NCBI GenBank assembly: GCA_023512015.1
Contig: JAIMAI010000007.1
Location: 18,274 to 82,273, forward strand
Source of the DNA: Acidothermus sp.
GTDB taxonomy: Bacteria > Actinomycetota > Actinomycetes > Acidothermales > Acidothermaceae
Direction of reading: 5' to 3'
Length of the DNA stretch: 64,000 bases
The notes below the pieces were generated by a model. The model worked only from the letters and a program-made list of their open reading frames with translations. It made no database searches and was not told where the DNA came from. Position numbers and translations under genes: made by a program. Positions within the stretch are counted from its first letter, which is position 1. Every line of letters starts with the position of its first letter. Below are positions 28,302 through 37,520 of this stretch, piece by piece.

Positions 28302-31300
28302 GTGAGGGAGGCAGACCGGGCGGTTGCACGCTCGGCGTCGAGCACCTCGGACCCGCTTGCCCTCTTCTCCCCGCTGGTACGAAGCTGGTTCGCCGACACC
28401 TACCGGGAACCCACTGCTGCGCAAGCCGAGGCGTGGCAGGCGATATCCCGCGGTGACCACGCGTTGGTCATCGCGCCGACCGGTTCCGGAAAAACCCTCG
28501 CGGCTTTCCTGTGGTCCCTCGACCGGCTGATCCGACGGTCGTCGCCTGGTGGACGCGTCCTGTACGTCTCCCCGCTGCGGGCACTTGCGGTAGACATCGA
28601 GCGAAATCTGCGGGGACCGCTCGGCGAAATCCGCCGCCGAGCCCGCGCCTGGGGAATTCCGGCTCCGGACATCTCCCTTGGAGTGCGCACCGGCGACACG
28701 CCGCCATCCCAACGGCGGGCCCTGGTACGCCGTCCGCCCGACATTCTCATCACCACCCCGGAATCCCTTTTCCTGCTGCTCACCTCGCGGGCCCAGGAAG
28801 CGCTCCGGGGTGTGGACGTCGTCATCGTCGACGAGGTGCACGCGCTGGCCGACAACAAACGGGGTGCCCACCTCGCGCTCAGCCTGGAACGGCTGGAAAT
28901 GGTGACCGACGCACCGGTGCAGCGCATCGGATTGTCGGCCACCGTTCGCCCGGTCGAAACCGTTGCGGAATTCCTCGGCGGCGACCGCCCGGTCCGGGTG
29001 GTGAATCCGCCCGCCTCCAAGGAATTCGACGTCCGCGTCGTCGTCCCCGTACCCGACATGACCACCCCTCCCCCTCCCCCCGAACCGCTGGACGACGAAC
29101 ACCGGGACGCCGACGGATATCCGGCGCGCACGACGCTGTGGCCGCACCTGGTGACCCGGCTCGCCGATGCCATCGAGGCGCACCGTTCGACCATCGTCTT
29201 CACGAATTCGCGCCGCCTCGCCGAGCGACTGACCGCCCAGCTCAACCGGCTTGCGGTCCGCCGCGGAAATTCCGGTGAGGTAGCCCGGGCCCACCACGGT
29301 TCGGTCAGCCGCGAACAGCGTCGGCTCACCGAAGAAATGCTGAAGAACGGCCGCATCCCAGCGGTGGTGGCCACCAGCAGCCTGGAACTCGGTATCGACA
29401 TGGGAGCGGTCGATTTGGTCGCTCAGGTCGAACCGCCGCCGAGTGTCTCCGCCGCGATCCAGCGCTTCGGGAGAGCAGGCCATCAGCTCGGCGAAATCTC
29501 TCGGGGAATCGTTTTTCCCAAGCACCGTAGCCAACTGGTGCCCGCCGCCGTCATCGTCGACCGAATGCGCCGCGGAGAAATCGAAACCGTGCGCATTCCG
29601 GAGAATCCCCTCGACGTCCTCGCCCAACACGTCGTGGCCATGGCCGCGACCGCACCGCGCCACCCCGATGAACTCTTCCGGGTGGTTCGGCGCGCGGCTC
29701 CATATCGGCGGCTCACCCGCACGATGTTCGACTCCGTCGTCGACTTGCTGCTCGGCCGCTACGCCTCCCCGCATCTGGCCAGCTTGCGACCTCGTCTCAT
29801 CCTCGACGAGCCGACCGGAACCGTCTCGGCATCCCGCGAGGCCGCGCGCATCGCCCTCACCAACGCCGGCACGATTCCCGACCGCGGCCAGTACGCGGTT
29901 TTCCTTGCCGGTGCGGAGAAGCCCAGCCGAGTCGGCGAACTCGACGAGGAAATGGTGTACGAGTCCCGGGTCGGCACGGTTTTCACCCTCGGGTCGTCGA
30001 GTTGGCGCATCGTCGACATCGGCACGGATCGGGTGCTGGTGGTCCCGGCCCCTGGCGCCCCGGCGATTCCCCCGTTCTGGCACGGGGACGCGGTGGGCCG
30101 CCCGTTGGAGCTCGGCCGCGCGATCGGCGCAACCCTCCGCACCCTCGCCGACGCGGATCCCGGCGCCGCAGCCGCCTGGCTACGCGGCGCGGGCCTCGAT
30201 GAATTCGCGGTCGGCAACACCCTGCGGTACCTGGCCGAACAGCGTGCCGCGGCCGGTGCGTTGCCCGACGACCGCACCGTGGTGGTGGAGACTTTCCGCG
30301 ACGAGGTCGGTGATTGGCGGTTCGTCGTCCACTCGCCTTTCGGAGCTCGGGTGCACGCGCCCTGGGCGATGCTCCTCGGACGCCGAATCCGTGAACGCTT
30401 CGGCCTGGATGCGGCCGTCATGCACTCCGACGACGGGATCGTGGCCCGGCTGCCGCACTCCGCCACCCCGCCCCCGGCCGATCTGGTGCTCGTCGACCCC
30501 GACGACATCGCTTCGCTGCTGCGGGGAGAAATCCTCGGATCCGCTTTGTTCGCAGCACGTTTTCGGGAATGCGCGGCCCGCGCTTTGCTGCTGCCGCGAC
30601 GCTTCCCGAACCGCAGAACCCCGCTCTGGCAACAGCGGCAGCGTGCGGCGCAACTCCTCGATGTCGCCGTCGACCTCCCGGATTTCCCGATCGTCGCAGA
30701 GGCGGTGCGCGAGGTATGGCAGGAGGTTTTCGACGTCCCCGGACTGCGGGACATCCAACGCGACCTCGCGTCGGGCCGCATGCGGTTGGTCGGGGTGTCC
30801 ACCGCCGCACCCTCGCCCTTCGCCCGCAGCCTGCTCTTCGGATACTTGGCGAATTTCCTCTACGAAAACGACGCCCCTCCCGTCGAACGCAAATTGCACG
30901 CGTTGGCGTTGGATTCGGCATTGCTCACTCAACTGCTGAGCGAGCAGGATTTTCGCGACGTTCTGGACGACGAAGTGGTGGCGGACCTCGAGCGAGCACG
31001 CGCCGACGACGGGCCGCCCCCGCCTACCCTTCCCGAGGCGGTGGCCTATTACGCCGCGCGTCACGGGCCTTTTCGCAGCGCCGATATCGCCGAGTGGCTC
31101 GGAGTGCCGGTCGATGCCGTCTCCCCGGTGCTCCGGGAATACGCGGCGGCGGGCCGCCTCCTCACCAGCGCCGACGGCTCCTGGTGCGACGCGGACGTCT
31201 TCGCCGCGCTGCGGCGTCGGACCTTGGCGAAACTACGCGCGGACGTCGAACCGGTCGCGCGGTCGGTCTTCGCCCGGTTCCTGCCCACCTGGCAACACAT

Positions 31301-32435
31301 CGCCGTCCCCCTCCAGGGCATCGACGGGCTGTACACGGTGATCGATCAGCTCCGGGGTGCGCCGATTCCGGCGTCGCTACTGGAAAGCGGCGTGCTGGCA
31401 GCCCGAGTGGAGGATTATCGGCCGGAAATGCTCGACGAACTGACCACGTCGGGCGCTGTGACGTGGACCGGCTGGCGCGGGAGCACCGACGACGGATGGA
31501 TCGTCTTGACCCCCGCCGACGAGGCGGCCCGTCTGCTCCCCGAGCCGCGACCCGTCGAGGAGCCGCTGCAGCGACGCATCGTGGACGTACTCGGCGAGGC
31601 GGGGGCGCTTTTCTTCCGGGACCTGGCCGATCGGCTGCGTTTCACCGACGACTCCCGGCTCGCCGCGGCACTGTGGGATTTGGTCTTCGCCGGGTGGCTC
31701 ACCAACGACACGCTCGCGGCCCTGCGGAATCGGCTCGGCGGACGACGGTATCACCCGCGCGGCCCGCTGCTCCCCCGCCGCCTGGGACCGCCCGAGGCAG
31801 CCGGCCGGTGGAGTCTGGCGCCCACCGAGGATTCCGCCGACCGCCCCCAAGCGATCGTCCATGCCCTGCTCGATCGGCACGGAGTCGTGGCCCGTCCGAC
31901 CGTCGCCTCCGAACAGAGCGCGGGTGGCTTTTCCGAGCTCTACCCGACGCTTGCGACCTGGGAATCCGCCGGGCGCTGCCGGAGGGGCTACTTCGTTGCC
32001 GGACTCGGCGGCGCGCAGTTCGCGTCCGCCTCCGCCGTCCGGGCACTGCGCGAGGCGAGCCGGCGGCACGGCGCACCCCAGGCGTTGGTCCTCGCGGCCG
32101 CCGACCCCGCCAACCCCTACGGCGCCGCGCTGCCTTGGCCGAAGGACGCCGGCCGTGCGACCCGGCGCCCGGGGGCGTTCGTCGTCCTCGTGGACGGAGT
32201 CCCGCTGCTGTACATCGAGCGCGGCGGGCGGACGGCAAGCCTGATCGGCGATCCGACGGAGGACGCGGTGCGGATCGCCGCAGCGGCCCTTGCCGAAGCG
32301 GCCCGCAAGCAGCGCACCGGCCGCCTTCACCTGCAGCACCTCAATGGACGCCCGATCTGGGCAACCGAAGCCGGGGAAATCTTGCGAGAAGCGGGCTTCC
32401 TCCCCACCCCGCAGGGACTGCGGCTACCCGCGTGA
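28302..32435 (+). CDS. lhr: Large DEAD-box helicase, Lhr family
   Basis: I prefer GTG 28302 because GGAGA lies 8 bases upstream; GTG 28272 would add 10 residues. The 1377-residue enzyme has an SF2 core: Walker A APTGSGKTLAAFLWSLDRL, DEVH in VIVDEVHALADNKRGAH, GLSATVRPVETVAEFLGG, and motif VI SAAIQRFGRAGHQLGE. Winged-helix and Lhr-specific domains follow to the C-terminus. Lhr is a 3'-5' translocase on single-stranded DNA with RNA:DNA unwinding and is tied to DNA repair. Members in this phylum are about 1500 residues, so this one is slightly short but shows no break. Confidence 0.93.
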   Translation: MREADRAVARSASSTSDPLALFSPLVRSWFADTYREPTAAQAEAWQAISRGDHALVIAPTGSGKTLAAFLWSLDRLIRRSSPGGRVLYVSPLRALAVDIERNLRGPLGEIRRRARAWGIPAPDISLGVRTGDTPPSQRRALVRRPPDILITTPESLFLLLTSRAQEALRGVDVVIVDEVHALADNKRGAHLALSLERLEMVTDAPVQRIGLSATVRPVETVAEFLGGDRPVRVVNPPASKEFDVRVVVPVPDMTTPPPPPEPLDDEHRDADGYPARTTLWPHLVTRLADAIEAHRSTIVFTNSRRLAERLTAQLNRLAVRRGNSGEVARAHHGSVSREQRRLTEEMLKNGRIPAVVATSSLELGIDMGAVDLVAQVEPPPSVSAAIQRFGRAGHQLGEISRGIVFPKHRSQLVPAAVIVDRMRRGEIETVRIPENPLDVLAQHVVAMAATAPRHPDELFRVVRRAAPYRRLTRTMFDSVVDLLLGRYASPHLASLRPRLILDEPTGTVSASREAARIALTNAGTIPDRGQYAVFLAGAEKPSRVGELDEEMVYESRVGTVFTLGSSSWRIVDIGTDRVLVVPAPGAPAIPPFWHGDAVGRPLELGRAIGATLRTLADADPGAAAAWLRGAGLDEFAVGNTLRYLAEQRAAAGALPDDRTVVVETFRDEVGDWRFVVHSPFGARVHAPWAMLLGRRIRERFGLDAAVMHSDDGIVARLPHSATPPPADLVLVDPDDIASLLRGEILGSALFAARFRECAARALLLPRRFPNRRTPLWQQRQRAAQLLDVAVDLPDFPIVAEAVREVWQEVFDVPGLRDIQRDLASGRMRLVGVSTAAPSPFARSLLFGYLANFLYENDAPPVERKLHALALDSALLTQLLSEQDFRDVLDDEVVADLERARADDGPPPPTLPEAVAYYAARHGPFRSADIAEWLGVPVDAVSPVLREYAAAGRLLTSADGSWCDADVFAALRRRTLAKLRADVEPVARSVFARFLPTWQHIAVPLQGIDGLYTVIDQLRGAPIPASLLESGVLAARVEDYRPEMLDELTTSGAVTWTGWRGSTDDGWIVLTPADEAARLLPEPRPVEEPLQRRIVDVLGEAGALFFRDLADRLRFTDDSRLAAALWDLVFAGWLTNDTLAALRNRLGGRRYHPRGPLLPRRLGPPEAAGRWSLAPTEDSADRPQAIVHALLDRHGVVARPTVASEQSAGGFSELYPTLATWESAGRCRRGYFVAGLGGAQFASASAVRALREASRRHGAPQALVLAAADPANPYGAALPWPKDAGRATRRPGAFVVLVDGVPLLYIERGGRTASLIGDPTEDAVRIAAAALAEAARKQRTGRLHLQHLNGRPIWATEAGEILREAGFLPTPQGLRLPA

Positions 32436-32485
32436 CGGGAAGACCCTGCGCGCGACGGGCGCGGGGCTCGAGCTGCTCCGGGCCG

Positions 32486-32908
32486 CTAGACCCCGACCGG
32501 CACCCGACCGTCCGTCGACTGATCGCCCGCGTCGTCCACCGTCGGAACCGACAGCGGTTCGGTGAGCGCCCCGACCAGGTCGTCGGGAGCGGCGACCCCG
32601 TCGCCCCCGCGTGCGGCGGGACGGGCGGCACGCGGCTCGTACGGCGGCATCTGCGCGGCCTCCAAGACCCGCAGCTCGTCGCTCACCTCCCGCAGCACGT
32701 CCGACAGGTGCACCCCCAACGCGTCGCAGATCGCGGCGAGCAGCTCGGAGGACGCCTCCTTCTGTCCGCGCTCGATCTCCGACAAGTACCCGAGGGAGAC
32801 CCGGGCCTCGGCGGAAACGTCGCGCAACGTGCGCTCCTGGCGTAGCCGATGATGGCGTAGCGCATCGCCTATCAACCTTCGCAGCAGGATCAACGCGCCC
32901 TCCTTCAC
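32486..32908 (-). CDS. clgR: XRE-family regulator ClgR-like
   Basis: ClgR activates clp protease and other proteostasis genes in actinobacteria. The helix-turn-helix reads [41 protein letters not shown], close to the ClgR consensus. A Pro/Asp-rich tail follows. GTG 32908 gives 140 residues. A TTG at 32893 has aaggagg five bases ahead and gives a length more like relatives, so the start may be TTG. The location beside cinA and pgsA matches mycobacteria. The C-terminus lacks an obvious Ala-Ala degron. Confidence 0.85.
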   Translation of the reverse strand: MKEGALILLRRLIGDALRHHRLRQERTLRDVSAEARVSLGYLSEIERGQKEASSELLAAICDALGVHLSDVLREVSDELRVLEAAQMPPYEPRAARPAARGGDGVAAPDDLVGALTEPLSVPTVDDAGDQSTDGRVPVGV

Positions 32909-33061
32909 AAAGACGACTGGCTCACGGCGGCGCCGGTCGTACTTTCACGGTACCCCTCCCATCGGCACCCAGCCGTCCCCAGTGGATACCTGCTGTGCCG
33001 GCGGGCTGCGGATGTGGGAGGACCCGGGCCGCCAGCGAGCCGACGAGATCGTTGGACGCCG

Positions 33062-34339
33062 TCAGCCTTTCGGGCGTTGCCAGATCGGAGGCAGGCCGGA
33101 AAGGTGGCGACGGAGCAGATCGAGGGCGACGAGCACGGTCTGGCGACGGATACGGTCGCGATCACCGTGAAGATGCAGCTCCCTCACCACAGGATCACTC
33201 GGACCGACGAGTCCGACGAAGACCGAGCCCACCGGCTTTCCGTCCTGCTCGGTGGGGCCCGCGACCCCCGTGGTGGCGAGACCGTACGTGGCGCCGAGGC
33301 GCTTTCGAATCCCGGTCGCCATCGCGACCGCCACCTCGGGATCAACGGCCCCGCGACGGGCGATCAGGTCGGCGGGGACGCCGAGCTCTTCGATTTTCAC
33401 CGCCGAGGCGTAAGCGATCACTCCTCCGAGATAGGTTTCCGACGCTCCGGGGGTTGCGGTAAGAGCCGCTGCGAGCAGTCCTCCGGTGAGCGATTCGGCG
33501 CTCGCCACCGTCGCACCCGCGTCCCGGAGCAGCCGGTGAACCACCGCTTCCAAGGCGTCGTCGTCGACGCCGAACACGGCATCGCCGAGGAGCTGCCGTG
33601 CCCGCTGCTCGACCTGCTGGATCATTGCCTCCGCCTCCGACCGGCTGGGCGCTTTGGCGGTGATCCGCACCCGCGTCTGGCCTTCCGAAGCCAGGTAGGC
33701 AAGGGTCGGGTTTCCGCTGCGGGCCAGCTCCGCATCGAGCGGTGCCAGGGCGTCCGCGACCTCGGACTCCCACACCCCGACGGTCCGCAAGACGCGGGAG
33801 AGGATGACCGTCCCGCTCCCTGCGCGCTCCGCCAGCTCGGGGGCGACCCACTGCTTGAAGATTTCTTGCATCTCCCGCGGCACCCCCGGCAGGGCGTAGA
33901 TGACGGCGTCGCCGATCTCCATCCGCAGGCCGGGAGCGGTGCCTGCGGGGTTCGGGAGGGCCCGTGCCCCGCGGGGGCGATCGGCCATTCGCAGGTTCAT
34001 GGCCGGGTAGTCGCGGCGGCCGAGCGCGGCGTACCGGGCCCGTAGCGCCGCTTCCAGATCAGGGTCCCGTTCCAGCGGAACCCCCGCGAAGGCGGCCAAC
34101 GCTTCCCGGGTGAGGTCGTCCTGAGTCGGTCCCAGCCCCCCGGTGGTGATGACGACGTCGGCTCTGCCGACGGCCGAGGCGAGGACGGCGGCAATCCGCC
34201 GCTCGTTGTCCCCGACGGCGACGGTGTGGTCGACGTCCACCCCGATCTCGGCGAGCGCACGGCCGAGCCAGGCGGCGTTGCCGTTGACGACGTCACCGAG
34301 CAGCAACTCGGTGCCGATCGCGACGATCTCGGCTTTCAC
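33062..34339 (-). CDS. cinA: Competence/damage-inducible protein CinA (NMN amidohydrolase type)
   Basis: The protein is 425 residues from GTG 34339 behind ggggcgga. The N-terminal molybdopterin-binding-like domain begins [25 protein letters not shown] and contains [13 protein letters not shown]. The C-terminal CinA domain has [38 protein letters not shown] and [21 protein letters not shown], which deamidates nicotinamide mononucleotide in studied members. It overlaps pgsA by 4 bases (34336-34339). Confidence 0.94.
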   Translation of the reverse strand: MKAEIVAIGTELLLGDVVNGNAAWLGRALAEIGVDVDHTVAVGDNERRIAAVLASAVGRADVVITTGGLGPTQDDLTREALAAFAGVPLERDPDLEAALRARYAALGRRDYPAMNLRMADRPRGARALPNPAGTAPGLRMEIGDAVIYALPGVPREMQEIFKQWVAPELAERAGSGTVILSRVLRTVGVWESEVADALAPLDAELARSGNPTLAYLASEGQTRVRITAKAPSRSEAEAMIQQVEQRARQLLGDAVFGVDDDALEAVVHRLLRDAGATVASAESLTGGLLAAALTATPGASETYLGGVIAYASAVKIEELGVPADLIARRGAVDPEVAVAMATGIRKRLGATYGLATTGVAGPTEQDGKPVGSVFVGLVGPSDPVVRELHLHGDRDRIRRQTVLVALDLLRRHLSGLPPIWQRPKG

Positions 34340-34998
34340 TCCGCCCCTTGCGAGGACCGGACCGAGCGATGTGCCTGGCGTTGCCGGATCCGTACCTTGA
34401 TCGCTCGGTATACGTAGTTGACCCCGGTCGCCAAAGTGATCGCGACGGCGATGCCCATCACCCAGGCGCGGGCGGTTCCCCACACTCCTGCGACGGGCAG
34501 CAGATACAAGCCGATGGCGACCGCCTGGGTCACCGTTTTGATCTTGCCTGCTTGGCTCGCGGCGAGCACCCCGCCGCGGCTCGCTTCCCCGATCCCCGCG
34601 CGGATCACCCAGAACCGCAGAGCGGTCACCCCGAACTCGCGGGCGAGGATCACGGCCGTCACCCACCACGGAAGGTCCCCTACCGCCGAGAGAGCGATCA
34701 GCGCGGCGCCGACGAGCGCCTTGTCCGCCAGAGGGTCGGCGATCTTGCCGAAGGTGGTGACCAGCGAACGACGCCGGGCCAGCTCGCCGTCCACCCGATC
34801 CGTGAGCGACGCGAGCACGAAGACCGCGGTCGCCGCGTACCGCCATGCCGGGTGGCGGGCGTCCGAGCCGTAGGCGAAACAGACCGCGAACACCGGCACC
34901 AGGATGAGCCGGACGACGGTGAGGGCGTTGGCCACGTTGGCGATGCCCACCGTGCCCGGGGACGTCGAAGCCGAGGAGAGCGTGGACCGAGAACTCAC
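34336..34998 (-). CDS. pgsA: CDP-diacylglycerol--glycerol-3-phosphate 3-phosphatidyltransferase
   Basis: This integral membrane enzyme starts phosphatidylglycerol synthesis. GTG 34998 follows a clear GGAGGAGAG site. The 220 residues contain the exact CDP-alcohol phosphotransferase signature D-x2-DG-x2-AR-x8-G-x3-D-x3-D, spelled by DRVDGELAR and the following GKIADPLAD. About four to five hydrophobic helices are visible. It overlaps rimO and cinA by 4 bases each, forming a rimO-pgsA-cinA operon. Confidence 0.95.
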   Translation of the reverse strand: MSSRSTLSSASTSPGTVGIANVANALTVVRLILVPVFAVCFAYGSDARHPAWRYAATAVFVLASLTDRVDGELARRRSLVTTFGKIADPLADKALVGAALIALSAVGDLPWWVTAVILAREFGVTALRFWVIRAGIGEASRGGVLAASQAGKIKTVTQAVAIGLYLLPVAGVWGTARAWVMGIAVAITLATGVNYVYRAIKVRIRQRQAHRSVRSSQGAE

Positions 34999-36416
34999 CG
35001 GCTCTCCTCCAGCCTTCGCTTTCCCTGCAGGGCTTCCGCGAGCAGGTCGAGCCCCTCGACGGAGACGACGCGGGCCTCCACGGTGTCTCCCCGCTGCGGC
35101 GGCCGTTCGCCCGGCGCCACCCGCAGCAAGGTGGCGGCGTCCACCTCAGCGGCCTGATGGGCACCGTGACCTCGAAGCAGCCCGGGCTGGTCGTCGTCCG
35201 AGCCATCGACCAGCACCTGCACGGACTCCCCGATCCGCCGGCGGGCGCGGTCGACCATCAGCTGCTCCGCCAAGGTGGCGATCTCCTCGACGCGGCGGCG
35301 GATCTCGGCGGCCGGAATCTTGCCGGGGAGTTCGGCGGCAGGTGTCCCCTCCTCGTCGGAGTAGCCGAAGACGCCGATGCCGTCCAGGTGCGCTTCGGTG
35401 AGAAACGTCGCGAGGGTCGCGAGGTCGGCCTCGGTCTCCCCCGGGAAACCGACGATGACGTTCGACCGAATTCCGGCGCGGGGATTGCGGCGACGAATTT
35501 CGCCGAGCAGATCGAGGAATTCCTCCCTTCCGCCGAAGCGGCGCATCCGCCGGAGCACCGCCGGGCTCGCGTGCTGGAAGGAAAGGTCGAAATACGGCGC
35601 GACCCGCTCACCGGTCGCCAGGACGTCGATCAACGACGGCCGCATTTCCGCAGGCTGGAGATAGGTAACCCGAAGCCGCACCAAACCGTCGACCTCACGC
35701 CCGAGCCGCACGAGCAGCCGCTCCAAAGCGAACGGGTCGCCGAAATCCTTGCCGTAGGAGGTGGAATTCTCGCTCACCAGCACGATTTCCCGGACGCCGT
35801 GCGCGACGAGCCACCGTGCCTCCTGCACGATCTCCTCGGGAGGACGGGAAACGAACGCGCCGCGAAACGACGGGATCGCGCAGAACGTGCATCGCCGGTC
35901 ACACCCCGACGCGATCTTCAAGGGTGCGATCGGGCCGTCGTCCAACCGGTGCCGCAGAACGCGCGGACCACCCAGATGCCCGGGAATTCCGACCTCGGCG
36001 GCGACCCGCGGACGCTCCACCGGTGTGATCGGCAGGAGCGTACGGCGGTCACGGGGCTGGTGGGCGCGGATCGGCCGCCCGGCGAGCACGTCGTCCAGCC
36101 GCTGCGCGATCGCCGGATAGTCGTCGAACGACAAGACGGCTGCCTCCGGCAGCGCTGCGGCCAGCTCGGCGCCGTACCGCTCGGCGAGGCATCCGACGGC
36201 GACCACCGGGCCGTCGTCCGCCGCCGCGAGAATCGTGTCGATCGACTCCTGCTTGGCGGCCTCGATGAAGCCGCAGGTGTTGACGACGGTGACGTCTGCC
36301 GGGCCGTCCGTCACCACCCAGCCGGCGGCGGTCAAGCGGGCCGCAAGCTCCTCGGCGTCGACGTCGTTGCGCGCGCAACCCAAGCGAACCAAGCGAACCT
36401 GACGCGCGGCGGGCAC
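34995..36416 (-). CDS. rimO: Ribosomal protein S12 methylthiotransferase
   Basis: RimO thiomethylates an aspartate of ribosomal protein S12. The 473 residues show the first-cluster cysteines [27 protein letters not shown] and VGCLAERYG. The radical-SAM motif is [18 protein letters not shown], and other barrel motifs are [16 protein letters not shown] and [13 protein letters not shown]-terminal TRAM-like region follows. The [11 protein letters not shown] and CDRRCTFC forms separate it from the MiaB at 17.2 kb. Confidence 0.95.
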   Translation of the reverse strand: MPAARQVRLVRLGCARNDVDAEELAARLTAAGWVVTDGPADVTVVNTCGFIEAAKQESIDTILAAADDGPVVAVGCLAERYGAELAAALPEAAVLSFDDYPAIAQRLDDVLAGRPIRAHQPRDRRTLLPITPVERPRVAAEVGIPGHLGGPRVLRHRLDDGPIAPLKIASGCDRRCTFCAIPSFRGAFVSRPPEEIVQEARWLVAHGVREIVLVSENSTSYGKDFGDPFALERLLVRLGREVDGLVRLRVTYLQPAEMRPSLIDVLATGERVAPYFDLSFQHASPAVLRRMRRFGGREEFLDLLGEIRRRNPRAGIRSNVIVGFPGETEADLATLATFLTEAHLDGIGVFGYSDEEGTPAAELPGKIPAAEIRRRVEEIATLAEQLMVDRARRRIGESVQVLVDGSDDDQPGLLRGHGAHQAAEVDAATLLRVAPGERPPQRGDTVEARVVSVEGLDLLAEALQGKRRLEESR

Positions 36417-36498
36417 GGCTGCAGCCTACCCGCATGCGCCGACCGGTCGGATCGTCGTGCGGGTCCGCTCACGCGCGATTCCGACGGCCGCCGGCGGA

Positions 36499-37311
36499 TC
36501 ACCCTTGGCCGAGATTCGGTGGTCCAGGTCCGAAGGTGAAAGAAGCGACGTCGTTGGTGCTTGGGGGCACCCCGACGTCGACCCCGTTCACCACGAGGGT
36601 GGTCGCGGGAGCGTTGCCGAGTTTCAAGTACAGCTTCTGCGGATCGGTAAAGGTCTGGGTGTCACCCGGATTCATGATTCCCTGGAAGATAGTCGTGCCG
36701 TCGGAGGCACGGGCCAGCACCCAGCATTTGGCTGTAGTCACGCGAACCGTGACGTGCACCCCCGCTTCGGCGACGGCGCTGGAGGGTGCCGCGGTCGGCG
36801 GAGACGCCGACGGGCTCCAAACCGGCACCGAGGGGGTGGCCGGCGCGGACGGCGTCGGCGACGGCGCAATCGCCGGCGACGACGAGCCGAGCGCCGCCCC
36901 GGTGGGGGTCTGCGGCGAGTTCCCGCGGAAGAGCTGCACCGCCGCCACCACGATCACCACGACCAATAGCGCGCCGAGTGCCGCAGCTCCCCAGCTCGTG
37001 CGGTGCAGGGCCTCGGTCTTCGCGATGGAACGACTCGCCGTCTCGGTCTCGGCCAGCTTGCCGGTGGCGTCTTCATCCTCCGGGCCGACCATCGCGTCGT
37101 ACTCCGCCAGGAGGGGGGCAGGATCGATCCCCACGACGCGGGCCAACTCCCGAAGGTGGGCGCGGGCGTAGAAATGCCCCCCGCACTGAGAGAAGTCGTC
37201 GCGTTCGATGGCCCGAATCAGGCCCGCCCGCAGTCTCGTCTTGGCGGCCAGGTCCTCGACGGACAAACCGGCGCGCTCGCGAGCTTCGGCGATCGTCGAA
37301 CCGATCGACAC
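36499..37311 (-). CDS. RodZ-like helix-turn-helix membrane protein
   Basis: The 270-residue product has an N-terminal HTH (GSTIAEARERAGLSVEDLAAKTRLRAGLIRAIERDDFS), a membrane helix (AALGALLVVVIVVAAVQLF), a Pro/Ser/Ala linker and a C-terminal DUF4115 beta domain (VHVTVRVTTAKCWVLARASDGTTIFQG). This is the domain order of RodZ, which links MreB to the membrane in rods. The actinobacterial protein next to ftsK is usually annotated this way without proof of the role. A good sigma-70-type promoter lies about 124 bases upstream. Confidence 0.85.
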   Translation of the reverse strand: MSIGSTIAEARERAGLSVEDLAAKTRLRAGLIRAIERDDFSQCGGHFYARAHLRELARVVGIDPAPLLAEYDAMVGPEDEDATGKLAETETASRSIAKTEALHRTSWGAAALGALLVVVIVVAAVQLFRGNSPQTPTGAALGSSSPAIAPSPTPSAPATPSVPVWSPSASPPTAAPSSAVAEAGVHVTVRVTTAKCWVLARASDGTTIFQGIMNPGDTQTFTDPQKLYLKLGNAPATTLVVNGVDVGVPPSTNDVASFTFGPGPPNLGQG

Positions 37312-37434
37312 GGCGACTCCCTGCAGTTTCCCGGTGGGCGGTGTTCGGGTGCGGAGTGGCGTGGGTGGTGCGATTTTTCCCGCCGCCGAAATTCGGGTCG
37401 GCCGATTCGTTCCCGGCGGCGGAGTTCGTGCCCG

Positions 37435-37463
37435 AGTCTATGCCGTTACCGTGCTCTCGACAA
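37435..37463 (-). promoter_or_regulatory. Sigma-70-type promoter of the rodZ-like gene
   Basis: On the minus strand TTGTCG (37463-37458), a 17-base spacer, and TAGACT (37440-37435) give near-consensus -35 and -10 elements with the ideal gap. The region between ftsK and the rodZ-like gene (about 209 bases) is more AT-rich here than its surroundings. Confidence 0.55.
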
Positions 37464-37520
37464 AATCTGCCGGTTCTGGAGATCTGCTGCAAACTTTGCC
37501 TCTGGCCCGGCTGTCGATCT

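Noticed and set aside
27150..30083. 977-codon minus-strand open frame across the propeller gene and lhr
   Set aside because: It crosses two well-supported genes on the other strand, and its low-complexity RRG/DDG composition is that of an antisense frame.
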